Shown piece after piece: positions 23,664-31,005 of a stretch of DNA of 32,859 bases (position 1 is the first letter of the stretch; every line of letters starts with the position of its first letter). The notes below the pieces were generated by a model that searched no databases, had not been told where the DNA came from, and worked only from the letters and a program-made list of their open reading frames with translations. This DNA comes from Bacteroidota bacterium (GTDB taxonomy: Bacteria; Bacteroidota; Bacteroidia; UKL13-3), in the NCBI GenBank assembly GCA_947460345.1, contig CANHGM010000028.1, forward strand, positions 1 to 32,859, in the 5' to 3' direction. The position numbers and the translations under genes were made by a program.

Positions 23664-25012
23664 GAGCAGTAAAAGCACATACTTTTTTTGCCAAAACATT
23701 ACTTGCTATCATAGTTCCAGCTTGCTATGTTTTAAAATTTGTTAAATATAAAAAATGGCAATATGCAAAAAACAATTTTAGTGAGGACCCATTACTATAT
23801 AACACCAAAGATTTAATCTATTTTGCTTATAAGTATTTTGGTTTTCCTCACCAAAAAAGCAATATAGATTTTGATGCAGAAACTTTTTTTAGTGAGCAAC
23901 TTATATATACGCTCAATCAAGATAAAAAAGAAAATATTGACAATAAAGTCACCTTGCATATTGGTGGAGATTTGATGCCTTATGAATGGATAAAACCATC
24001 GTTTTGTAAGCATTTGTGGGATGATATAGGTGATGATTTTTTTAATGGAGATTTGGTTTTTGCGAATTTAGAAACACCCATAGTTAAAGATAAAAAAGTT
24101 TCATATGTACCTGAAATGATGCTGTCAAATATGTTGTTTAATGGCTCAGATGATATGTTTAGTATATTTAATGGAAACGGTCATTATAAAGGGTTTGACG
24201 TTCTAAGTACTGCCAACAATCACTCGCTTGATATGGATGCTGAGGGTGTTGAAAAAACAATAGCGTTTTTAGAATCTAAAAAAATTAAGTATACCGGAAC
24301 TGCCAGAAGTATTGAAGAACAAAACGCTTTTCCTATCATCGAAAAAAATGGAATTAAAATAGCCTTTTTAGCATATACTTATTCTTTAAATCAATTTAAA
24401 AACCCAATAGATAAGCCATATCTATCTAATTATATAGAATTAAACAAACCCGATGTGTCTTTAGAGTTGATATATAACCATGTAAAAATTGCGAAGTCAA
24501 AAGGGGCTGATTTTATTGTTGCGTCACTTCATTATGGCAATGCATACCAACTCTTCCCTTCAAAACATATCATAGATAATACACATAGGGTTTTTACAGA
24601 GTGCGGTGTCGATTTAATTTTAGGTGGGCACCCACACAATATCCAACCCATGGAAAAATATACATATAATTGTCCGTTTACTAAGCAGTCAAAAACAGGA
24701 TATGTAGTATATAGCTTAGCCGATTTTGTGGCTTATGATATATTTTTATGGTGTCATTTGCCGGTATATATAAAATTTGAAGTGGTAAAAGTTAATAACA
24801 TCACGCAATTAAATGCCATTGAGGTAGTGCCAGTTTATATGGCTGGGAATTATAAAAACACTCAGAATAGAGACCTCAGATTATTAAACGCCGAAAGAGT
24901 TTGGGAAGATTTAAAACAACATAAAAACTCCTTTCACTTAACTCGTGCACAAATAAAAGAGGCAACAGCTCTCGAAAATTACTACAAAGAAGGTTTTAAG
25001 AAATGTCTTTAA
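23660..25012 (+). CDS. CapA-family metallophosphatase-like protein
   Basis: 450 residues. The start is TTG 23660, overlapping the previous stop as TTGA, so translation is coupled; no in-frame ATG occurs before the conserved domain. A hydrophobic stretch (about 9-28) may anchor it. The CapA/PgsA fold, related to calcineurin-like phosphatases, begins near residue 97: HIGGDLMPYEW with D104, NLETP, TANNHSLDMDAEG, SLHYGN and GGHPHNIQPME. Family members act in poly-gamma-glutamate or capsule systems in some bacteria, but most are of unknown substrate. No other capsule gene is adjacent. Confidence 0.85.
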   Translation: MRAVKAHTFFAKTLLAIIVPACYVLKFVKYKKWQYAKNNFSEDPLLYNTKDLIYFAYKYFGFPHQKSNIDFDAETFFSEQLIYTLNQDKKENIDNKVTLHIGGDLMPYEWIKPSFCKHLWDDIGDDFFNGDLVFANLETPIVKDKKVSYVPEMMLSNMLFNGSDDMFSIFNGNGHYKGFDVLSTANNHSLDMDAEGVEKTIAFLESKKIKYTGTARSIEEQNAFPIIEKNGIKIAFLAYTYSLNQFKNPIDKPYLSNYIELNKPDVSLELIYNHVKIAKSKGADFIVASLHYGNAYQLFPSKHIIDNTHRVFTECGVDLILGGHPHNIQPMEKYTYNCPFTKQSKTGYVVYSLADFVAYDIFLWCHLPVYIKFEVVKVNNITQLNAIEVVPVYMAGNYKNTQNRDLRLLNAERVWEDLKQHKNSFHLTRAQIKEATALENYYKEGFKKCL

Positions 25013-25140
25013 ATTAGCCAACTAAAGAGCATCATCTAACGCTTGGGTTTTATTTCAATTATATAGATTGTTTATTAAATTTATTTAACCTTCTGTTTAG
25101 TAATGTATTACAAAACGTTAATTTTTTTTTAATTATAGGT

Positions 25141-25170
25141 TTGGTAGATACTGTATTTCGCATAAATTTG
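25141..25170 (+). promoter_or_regulatory. Consensus promoter driving tRNA-Gln and probably prs
   Basis: TTG (25141-25143), exactly 19 bases, then TAAATTTG (25163-25170): a full match to TTG-N19-TAnnTTTG. Transcription should start near 25177, about 18 bases before the tRNA. In 25013-25140 I see nothing beyond AT-rich spacer. Confidence 0.75.
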
Positions 25171-25194
25171 CACCACTTTTAACGAAGTAAAGAT

Positions 25195-25265
25195 TGCCCG
25201 ATCGTCTAATGGCAGGACAACGGTTTTTGGTTCCGTTTGTGGAGGTTCGAATCCTCCTCGGGCAA
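25195..25265 (+). tRNA. tRNA-Gln (anticodon TTG)
   Basis: The acceptor strands TGCCCGA (25195-25201) and TCGGGCA (25258-25264) pair fully, with A25265 as discriminator. The T arm is GGAGG-TTCGAAT-CCTCC. The anticodon stem ACGG/CCGT encloses a loop with T33 and TTG at 34-36. CCA is not encoded. The prs start codon follows 16 bases later. Confidence 0.95.
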
Positions 25266-25281
25266 CTTAATTTAATTAACC

Positions 25282-26250
25282 ATGGTTAGTTCCATCACCA
25301 ATCAAGTGAAACTGTTCTCAGGAACTTCCTCTCTCTACCTTGCCGAAAAAATAGCTGAAGCTCACCAATCAAAATTGGGTGATATTACTGTTTTACGCTT
25401 TGCTGATGGAGAGTTTCAACCTAGCATCAATGAAACCGTTCGTGGATGTGATGTATTTTTTATTCAAAGTACATTTGCCCCTAGCGACAATTTAATGGAA
25501 TTGCTTTTAATGATTGATGCAGCCAAAAGAGCTTCTGCACACTATATCACTGCAGTAATACCTTATTTTGGTTTGGCTAGACAAGATAGAAAAGATAAAC
25601 CTCGTGTGTCCATCGGCTCTAAACTTGTTGCAGATTTGCTTCATGCAGCAGGTGCAAGTAGGGTTATGACCATGGATTTACATGCTGCTCAAATCCAAGC
25701 TTTTTTTGATATTCCTGTTGATCACCTAGATGCATCAACAGTATTTTTACCATATATCAGAAGTTTAAATTTACCTAACTTAGTTATTGGTGCTCCTGAT
25801 ATGGGCGGAACAGCCCGTGCTCGTGTTTTTGCTAAAGCATTAAATTGTGATATGATTATATGCGACAAAGAAAGAAAACGTGCCAACGAAATTGCTTCGA
25901 TGACTGTTATAGGCGATGTAACAGATGCAGATATCGTTTTAGTTGATGACTTAATTGATACCGGTGGAACGCTTACCAAATCAGCAAAAATGCTTATGGA
26001 TAAAGGTGCTCGTTCTGTTAGAGCCGTTTGTACGCACCCTGTGCTTTCTGGTAATGCTTATGAAAATGTAGAAAATTCTGTGCTTTCAGAGTTAATCGTT
26101 TGCGATACCATTCCGTTAAAGAAGAACATCGATAAGATTAAAGTAATTACTGTTGCCCCTTTATTTGCCAATGCTATTCGTTCAGTATACGAACACACTT
26201 CTATTAGCTCTTTGTTTGAAAACAGCAAACAAGAGATCTTAAAATTTTAA
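25282..26250 (+). CDS. prs: Ribose-phosphate pyrophosphokinase
   Basis: This 322-residue enzyme makes PRPP from ribose 5-phosphate and ATP, feeding purine, pyrimidine, histidine, tryptophan and NAD synthesis. The family signatures are complete: FADGEFQPSINETVRG (40-55), the ATP-binding PYFGLARQDRKDKPR (94-108), MDLHAAQIQAFFD (131-143) and the PRPP loop VDDLIDTGGT (221-230). It is 16 bases from the tRNA-Gln 3' end, with no separate promoter visible. The gene has far fewer ATATAT runs than its neighbours, in keeping with high expression. Confidence 0.97.
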   Translation: MVSSITNQVKLFSGTSSLYLAEKIAEAHQSKLGDITVLRFADGEFQPSINETVRGCDVFFIQSTFAPSDNLMELLLMIDAAKRASAHYITAVIPYFGLARQDRKDKPRVSIGSKLVADLLHAAGASRVMTMDLHAAQIQAFFDIPVDHLDASTVFLPYIRSLNLPNLVIGAPDMGGTARARVFAKALNCDMIICDKERKRANEIASMTVIGDVTDADIVLVDDLIDTGGTLTKSAKMLMDKGARSVRAVCTHPVLSGNAYENVENSVLSELIVCDTIPLKKNIDKIKVITVAPLFANAIRSVYEHTSISSLFENSKQEILKF

Positions 26251-26265
26251 CTTAATAGCCTAGCC

Positions 26266-27465
26266 ATGCAGCTGTCAAATAGGCAACTTTTTTTGCTTCA
26301 TAATGCACAGACTAGCACATCACCTTTAATGCTTGAGGCTGAAAAAGCTGAGGGTAGTATTATTTATGATATACATGGCAAAGAATATATAGACCTTATT
26401 TCGGGTATAAGTGTTAGCAATATAGGTCATCGGCACCCAAAGGTTTTAAAAGCTATTGACCATCAATTACAAAAATATATGCACTTAATGGTTTATGGTG
26501 AATATATACAAACACCTCAAACTTTATTAGCTAAATATATAAATGATTTACTCATAGCCGACTTTAATGGACCTGTAAGTACTTACTTCACAAACTCAGG
26601 TGCTGAAGCTGTTGAGGGAGCCATGAAATTAGCCAAAAGATATACAGGTAGAAGTAATTTTATTGCTTGTAATCAAGCTTATCATGGCCATACACATGGC
26701 CCCATGAGTTTGATGAGTGACGAACAATACCGCAAAACTTTTAGTCCATTGCTGCCTGGTGTTAAGTTTATCAACCATAATTCTCTCGAAAATATTGATT
26801 ATATAGACGAAACTGTTGCTGCTGTATTTATAGAAATAGTTCAAGCCGAAACAGGTTATATACCAGCAGAAATGGCGTTTTTAGAGGCTATATATATGCA
26901 ATGTAAAAAAACGGGTGCTTTGTTAATTATTGATGAAATACAAACAGGTTGTGGACGCACAGGTTCTCTATTTGCATTTCAAAAAACACAAATCAAACCT
27001 GATGTTTTATTGCTAGCTAAAGGATTTGGAGGTGGTATGCCAATAGGTGCTTTTATTGCTTCTAATCAAGTAATGAATTCGCTTTCTGAAAACCCTATCT
27101 TGGGGCATTTAACTACCTTTGGCGGGCATCCTGTTTGCTGTGCATCTGCACTAGCTACTTTGCAAGTGATTGTTGAAGAAAACCTAATGGAGCAAGCCAC
27201 CATTAAAGGTAAATATATTCATGAATATATAAAAAAACATCTGGCCATAGAAACAGAAGGTTTAGGTCTTATGCAATCAATAACTTTTAAAAATTTTGAT
27301 ACTTGCAAATTAATTATAGATACATGTTTAGAAAACGGAATATTAACTGATTGGTTTTTGTTTTCTTCAAATAAACTGAGGATTAGTCCGCCTTTAAATA
27401 TTGAAACTAGCTTGTTAGAAAAGGCTTTGGCAACTCTTGTTGCTATAGTTAAAAAATATATCTAA
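26266..27465 (+). CDS. Class III PLP aminotransferase (ArgD-like)
   Basis: A 399-residue fold-type I aminotransferase. YFTNSGAEAVEGAMKLAKR (107-125) is the cofactor phosphate region, IIDEIQTGCGRTG (221-233) holds the D that binds the pyridine ring, and K252 in LLLAKGFGGGMPIGAF forms the Schiff base. Relatives include acetylornithine, ornithine, 4-aminobutyrate and lysine aminotransferases. The group typically annotated aspartate aminotransferase family protein in Bacteroidota fits best, but the substrate cannot be fixed here because no arginine or lysine pathway gene is adjacent. It starts 15 bases after prs and is probably in the same operon. Confidence 0.88.
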   Translation: MQLSNRQLFLLHNAQTSTSPLMLEAEKAEGSIIYDIHGKEYIDLISGISVSNIGHRHPKVLKAIDHQLQKYMHLMVYGEYIQTPQTLLAKYINDLLIADFNGPVSTYFTNSGAEAVEGAMKLAKRYTGRSNFIACNQAYHGHTHGPMSLMSDEQYRKTFSPLLPGVKFINHNSLENIDYIDETVAAVFIEIVQAETGYIPAEMAFLEAIYMQCKKTGALLIIDEIQTGCGRTGSLFAFQKTQIKPDVLLLAKGFGGGMPIGAFIASNQVMNSLSENPILGHLTTFGGHPVCCASALATLQVIVEENLMEQATIKGKYIHEYIKKHLAIETEGLGLMQSITFKNFDTCKLIIDTCLENGILTDWFLFSSNKLRISPPLNIETSLLEKALATLVAIVKKYI

Positions 27466-27490
27466 ATTCTATTAATTTCGTGTTCAAATT

Positions 27491-27832
27491 ATGCGTGTAT
27501 TTTGGGTGTTTTTACTATTTTCATTTGTTGCTCTAAACAATATAGTTAAGGCACAATGTGGTAGTATAGACTTTTCAATCAATAATACAACAGGTTGTAT
27601 ACCTCTTTCTATTCACTACAACCACAACAAACCTACATTACAGTTCAAAATGGTAATATACGAAAGATGGGGTGAAAAAATATTTGAAACAGAAGAAATA
27701 ACAGAAGGTTGGGACGGAAAAATAAAAGATAAACCAGGTGACGTGGGAGTTTATTATTATAGAATTTATGCTGTGCCTTATGATGGCTACGAAAAAATAA
27801 AGCTAAACGGTCAGTTTTTGCTCTTGAGATGA
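27491..27832 (+). CDS. Internally deleted T9SS type B secreted protein: signal peptide joined to the sorting-domain tail
   Basis: 113 residues, composed of the two ends of a much larger type of protein. Residues 1-21 are a signal peptide (ending VKAQ). Residues 22-43 (CGSIDFSINNTTGCIPLSI) look like the opening of a PKD-type surface protein. From about residue 51 the sequence is the second half of the gliding-motility-associated CHU_C (type B) sorting domain: MVIYERWGEKIFE, EGWDGK, GVYYYRIYA and the terminal GQFLLLR. The first half of that domain, normally opening with PNAFTPNGDG, and everything between are missing. The reading frame is intact, so a small protein could still be made. Its last 30 bases overlap the converging membrane-protein gene. 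Confidence 0.7.
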   Translation: MRVFWVFLLFSFVALNNIVKAQCGSIDFSINNTTGCIPLSIHYNHNKPTLQFKMVIYERWGEKIFETEEITEGWDGKIKDKPGDVGVYYYRIYAVPYDGYEKIKLNGQFLLLR

Positions 27833-28987
27833 TTTTAAAGTAAAGACTGCACAATAAAGCACAGCCCAAATAGCTACAATTGGTGTGGCATATCTATCAC
27901 CTTGTTTAAAGCTTAATCCAGTAGTCAAAACCATATATGAGAATAGAATGATTAAAAACCTAAGTTCTTTTCTTTTGACAAATACAAACAATAACGGAAT
28001 TATAAGTATAAGATGTAAATAAAACTTCATGTGATTAAGTTGCTTTGTGTATATATATAATTTTTCATGCCTATCAGGAAAAGTAAAGTATATAGGGTCT
28101 CCATCAAAATTTTCATGTAACAAATCTAAATAGGTATTGAAGTAAACAACAGGGTTGCTCATTATGGTGCTAAACGTTTGAATAGTATTATAATCCTTCA
28201 CAACAACTCTTGCTGAATCAAAACTAATGTGGTGTAAATTACTAGTTCCCTGAGCAAAGTAATATCTATTTAATGCTATTTTGCCAATCTCTGAAAAACC
28301 AACTTTATGGTATTTAGATGTATAAATTGTTATTTGTAAAAGTATTGGTAGCAGTGTTAGAAATATATATGTATTGAGCTTTTTTTCTTTTGATATATTG
28401 AATAGGTATATTATAAATATCAATAAATAAAAACTTAAAAACACAGGTTTAACACAAGAAAGAATTGACAAAATCCAACATATATGAATATAATACTTTT
28501 TACTTTGGTTGCTTTTAATATATAAAAACACAATCAAAGAGGTGAAAAAAGCAACATAAATTTCTGTTAAACCATGCCCACACAAAGCTATTAAACTTAG
28601 CTCAGAAACATAAAACATACACGACACAAAAACCCAATATCTACTTTTGGTCAATTGCCAAACAGACAACAAAACAATATTACCTGTTACAAACCACAAC
28701 AAAGTATTCACCCAAAATATTCCATGAAACGAAAATAAAAAATTGAATATATATACAATTAAAGGAAACAAAAATGGTCTTATATTTATATATTCTCCTG
28801 CTCCCGAACCAAACAGCCACGCTCCAGAGCTTCTATAAGATTGAGAATCAAATGTGTTAAATACAAAATTCTCATCAGGATACCCAAGCGTAACCCAAAC
28901 ATATATATATACTAAAAGAAAAACAATATTGAGAAATCCAAAATAGATTAAATCTTTTCGGTTTAACATGTTAAACATATAATACAA
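27803..28987 (-). CDS. Polytopic membrane protein, GT-C (mannosyltransferase-like)
   Basis: 394 residues with about ten transmembrane helices. A first helix (about 12-34) is followed by a periplasmic loop with NTFDSQSYRSSGAWLFGSG; acidic residues after helix 1 are the hallmark of GT-C enzymes that use lipid-linked sugars. A large loop between the seventh and eighth helices (about 235-315) holds aromatic and charged residues. Assignment to the dolichol-phosphate-mannose/ArnT type is by topology, not by a clear motif. Three Met codons occur in the first seven residues (28987, 28978, 28969), so the start is uncertain. It lies 17 bases after the lipoprotein gene and overlaps the truncated T9SS gene by 30 bases. 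Confidence 0.6.
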   Translation of the reverse strand: MYYMFNMLNRKDLIYFGFLNIVFLLVYIYVWVTLGYPDENFVFNTFDSQSYRSSGAWLFGSGAGEYINIRPFLFPLIVYIFNFLFSFHGIFWVNTLLWFVTGNIVLLSVWQLTKSRYWVFVSCMFYVSELSLIALCGHGLTEIYVAFFTSLIVFLYIKSNQSKKYYIHICWILSILSCVKPVFLSFYLLIFIIYLFNISKEKKLNTYIFLTLLPILLQITIYTSKYHKVGFSEIGKIALNRYYFAQGTSNLHHISFDSARVVVKDYNTIQTFSTIMSNPVVYFNTYLDLLHENFDGDPIYFTFPDRHEKLYIYTKQLNHMKFYLHLILIIPLLFVFVKRKELRFLIILFSYMVLTTGLSFKQGDRYATPIVAIWAVLYCAVFTLKSSQEQKLTV

Positions 28988-29004
28988 CTTTAAGTTGCTT
29001 TAGT

Positions 29005-29439
29005 TTATTTTTTTTCTAATGCTATGTGTTCTTTAGCATTTACCAATGTTTGAGTGTTCTCGTCATACTCAAGTTTTTCTAACCCTTTTAGATTTACAGT
29101 TTTGCCTTCTAAGCTCCATTTACCAGCCTGAGATGAATTTACGCCCATGGCTGATTGTGAAGACTCAAAAGTACCATCTGCTTTTAATTTAACTGTAAGC
29201 TTAGCTGATACACTCATCCCTCCTCCACTTGCTGTTTCTTTTTGCTCCCAATTTCCTGCTAAATCTTCCATGCTTAACTCTTTTTTCTCAGGCTCTTCTG
29301 TAGCTATTGCCTCTGACTTAGTTCCTTCTGTTACAACAGTTTCTTCTGTTTTTGGCTCTTCTGCATTTTCTGTTTTGGGGCTATTATTACATGCCGACAA
29401 AGTGGCTAAAACTAAAATAGATATATATATTTTTTTCAT
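29005..29439 (-). CDS. Lipoprotein with lipocalin-like C-terminal domain
   Basis: 144 residues. The signal peptide ends in the lipobox LSAC, lipid cysteine 17. A Glu/Thr/Lys-rich spacer (about 20-55) leads to a domain starting LAGNWEQKE, followed by alternating strands (LTVKLKADGTFESS, GKWSLEGKTVNLKG), the pattern of small lipocalin-like proteins common in this phylum. Such proteins reach the outer membrane, but ligands are rarely known. TATTTTCG (29460 to 29453) is a near match to the -7 box just upstream. It is followed on the same strand by the membrane-protein gene. Confidence 0.7.
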   Translation of the reverse strand: MKKIYISILVLATLSACNNSPKTENAEEPKTEETVVTEGTKSEAIATEEPEKKELSMEDLAGNWEQKETASGGGMSVSAKLTVKLKADGTFESSQSAMGVNSSQAGKWSLEGKTVNLKGLEKLEYDENTQTLVNAKEHIALEKK

Positions 29440-29526
29440 GTTGTTTTTTTAGCGAAAATAACAAACAAATTCATGAGAAAAAAAATAATACTAATTTTTG
29501 TCATAAAATATAAGAATTAGTGAGGG

Positions 29527-29534
29527 TAACTTTG
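29527..29534 (+). promoter_or_regulatory. -7 promoter box of the di-haem lipoprotein gene
   Basis: TAACTTTG is a perfect TAnnTTTG box, 12 bases before the ATG at 29547. It lies inside the longer GTG-started frame (29520), which argues for the ATG as the true start. Confidence 0.55.
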
Positions 29535-29546
29535 CACAATAAAGTA

Positions 29547-30248
29547 ATGAAAAAACAAATAATATATATTCTTTCTATCGTTGTTATTACCATATCGGTT
29601 GTTGGGGGTTGTAAACACCATCCTATAATCCCTAAAAAACAAGACTCGTTGCCAATAGATACCAATATAGTTAAACCACCTACAAATCCTAAAGACAGCG
29701 TTTGTTTTGACGAAGAAATTTTACCCATATTAAATTCTAATTGTGCCATGAGCGGTTGCCACGACCCAGGTTCTGCTCAAGAAGGAATTATTTTAAACAA
29801 TTATTCAAACGTTCAAAGTACTATTTCATCAAATAAGCTTATTACTTATATTACTACAACAGTATCAAGCAAAAGAATGCCCCCACCTCCAATGAGTGCT
29901 TTAACACAAACCCAAATAGATTTAATTAAGAAATGGATCAATGAAGGAAGAAAACAAAATATTGATTGTGGCAAAGGATGCGATACAAGCAATGTAACTT
30001 TTAGTAAAACAATAGGGCCAATCATTCAAACATATTGTCAAGGTTGCCACAGCAACAGCAATCCTTCTGGCGGTATAAACCTACAAGGATATGCTAATAT
30101 TAAAACCTATGCTGATTTTGGAAGTTTGCTAGGTACTGTTATTCATGACCCAAAATATTCTCCAATGCCTAAAGGTGGAAACAAAATAGATGATTGCAAA
30201 ATAGCACAATTAAAAATTTGGCTAAAGGCTGGAGCACCTAACAATTAA
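29547..30248 (+). CDS. Lipoprotein with two c-type haem domains
   Basis: 233 residues from the ATG at 29547, chosen because it opens a lipoprotein signal peptide (KKQIIYILSIVVITISV then VGGC, lipid cysteine 22). Two tandem modules follow, each with the same order: an (I/L)xPII/IL segment, a haem-binding cysteine motif, a glycine/asparagine stretch, a proline-flanked methionine and a closing WIxxG/WLKAG helix. Module 1 has CAMSGCH (66-72), a CX4CH spacing, with M111 in RMPPPP. Module 2 has the normal CQGCH (164-168), with M207 in SPMPKGG. Both resemble the planctomycete-type cytochrome c domains widespread in Bacteroidota surface proteins. Haem attachment is inferred. The stop shares TTAA with the PAP2 gene. 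Confidence 0.8.
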   Translation: MKKQIIYILSIVVITISVVGGCKHHPIIPKKQDSLPIDTNIVKPPTNPKDSVCFDEEILPILNSNCAMSGCHDPGSAQEGIILNNYSNVQSTISSNKLITYITTTVSSKRMPPPPMSALTQTQIDLIKKWINEGRKQNIDCGKGCDTSNVTFSKTIGPIIQTYCQGCHSNSNPSGGINLQGYANIKTYADFGSLLGTVIHDPKYSPMPKGGNKIDDCKIAQLKIWLKAGAPNN

Positions 30249-30859
30249 CTTTTAATTTTTTTGGAGTGGTTAAAAAGCTTTTTATTTAAATAGTAACACA
30301 ACACAGCCGAACCACTGCCAATAACCGCTCCGGCTAAAACATCACTAGGGTAGTGAACGCCTTGATACATCCTACTATATGCTACACTTCCAGCCCATAT
30401 ACATGAAGGTACTACAACATACCATTTAGGATATTGTATAGCTACAGAAGTGGCTAATGAAAAGGCAGAGGAAGTATGCCCTGAAGGAAATGACGGACTT
30501 CCGCCCGTGGACCTTTTGACCAAATCAGGATAAGTAATAAATGGTCTAGTACGGTTAATTGTATATTTTAAAGTAGTAGAGATGCCCGCTGCTGTTATAA
30601 GTGAAGCACCTATCACAAAACTTTTTTGATGTATATATTTTTTGTTTTTGATTGCATGATAACCATAAATGGCTAGCGGTAAACCTATGCTCATTGGCGT
30701 AACTGAATTGGCCATAACATTTGTATAATAATTCATCGCCACACTTTCATTTCTGTTAATACTTCTTAGTGTATTAATATCTAAATTTTGTCCAACAGCG
30801 GTTAACGCTTGTATGGTACATGCGATAAAAAATATATATGTATTTAAGGCTGTTTTCAA
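30245..30859 (-). CDS. PAP2-family phosphatase
   Basis: 204 residues from TTG 30859, which opens a signal-like N-terminus (KTALNTYIFFIACTIQALT). The longer frame begins with a TTG inside a -7 box and is unlikely. The three PAP2 motifs are present: KYTINRTRP, PSFPSGH, and SRMYQGVHYPSDV with the catalytic histidines. Several hydrophobic segments suggest an inner-membrane enzyme acting on lipid phosphates, for example undecaprenyl pyrophosphate or phosphatidic acid; the substrate is not determined. It converges with the di-haem lipoprotein gene, sharing four bases. Confidence 0.88.
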   Translation of the reverse strand: MKTALNTYIFFIACTIQALTAVGQNLDINTLRSINRNESVAMNYYTNVMANSVTPMSIGLPLAIYGYHAIKNKKYIHQKSFVIGASLITAAGISTTLKYTINRTRPFITYPDLVKRSTGGSPSFPSGHTSSAFSLATSVAIQYPKWYVVVPSCIWAGSVAYSRMYQGVHYPSDVLAGAVIGSGSAVLCYYLNKKLFNHSKKIKS

Positions 30860-30880
30860 AGCTGTATTAAAAATATAAAT

Positions 30881-30888
30881 CAAAGGTA
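30881..30888 (-). promoter_or_regulatory. -7 promoter box of the PAP2 gene
   Basis: TACCTTTG on the minus strand (30888 to 30881) matches TAnnTTTG. The predicted transcript start, near 30874, lies after the first possible TTG codon (30883) and before TTG 30859. Confidence 0.5.
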
Positions 30889-30953
30889 CGTCGATACTTT
30901 TTAAGTAGATGTGTATAAAAAAAAATTGAATGTGGATTTGTATATAATGCTAG

Positions 30954-30985
30954 TTGAAATAAAATAATTATAGATAGTATATTTG
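30954..30985 (+). promoter_or_regulatory. Bacteroidota promoter of the YifB/ComM gene
   Basis: TTG (30954-30956), 21 bases, then TATATTTG (30978-30985), a perfect -7 box. The start would be near 30992, 14 bases before the ATG. Confidence 0.6.
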
Positions 30986-31005
30986 TAGTTATTAATTTTT
31001 TATAT

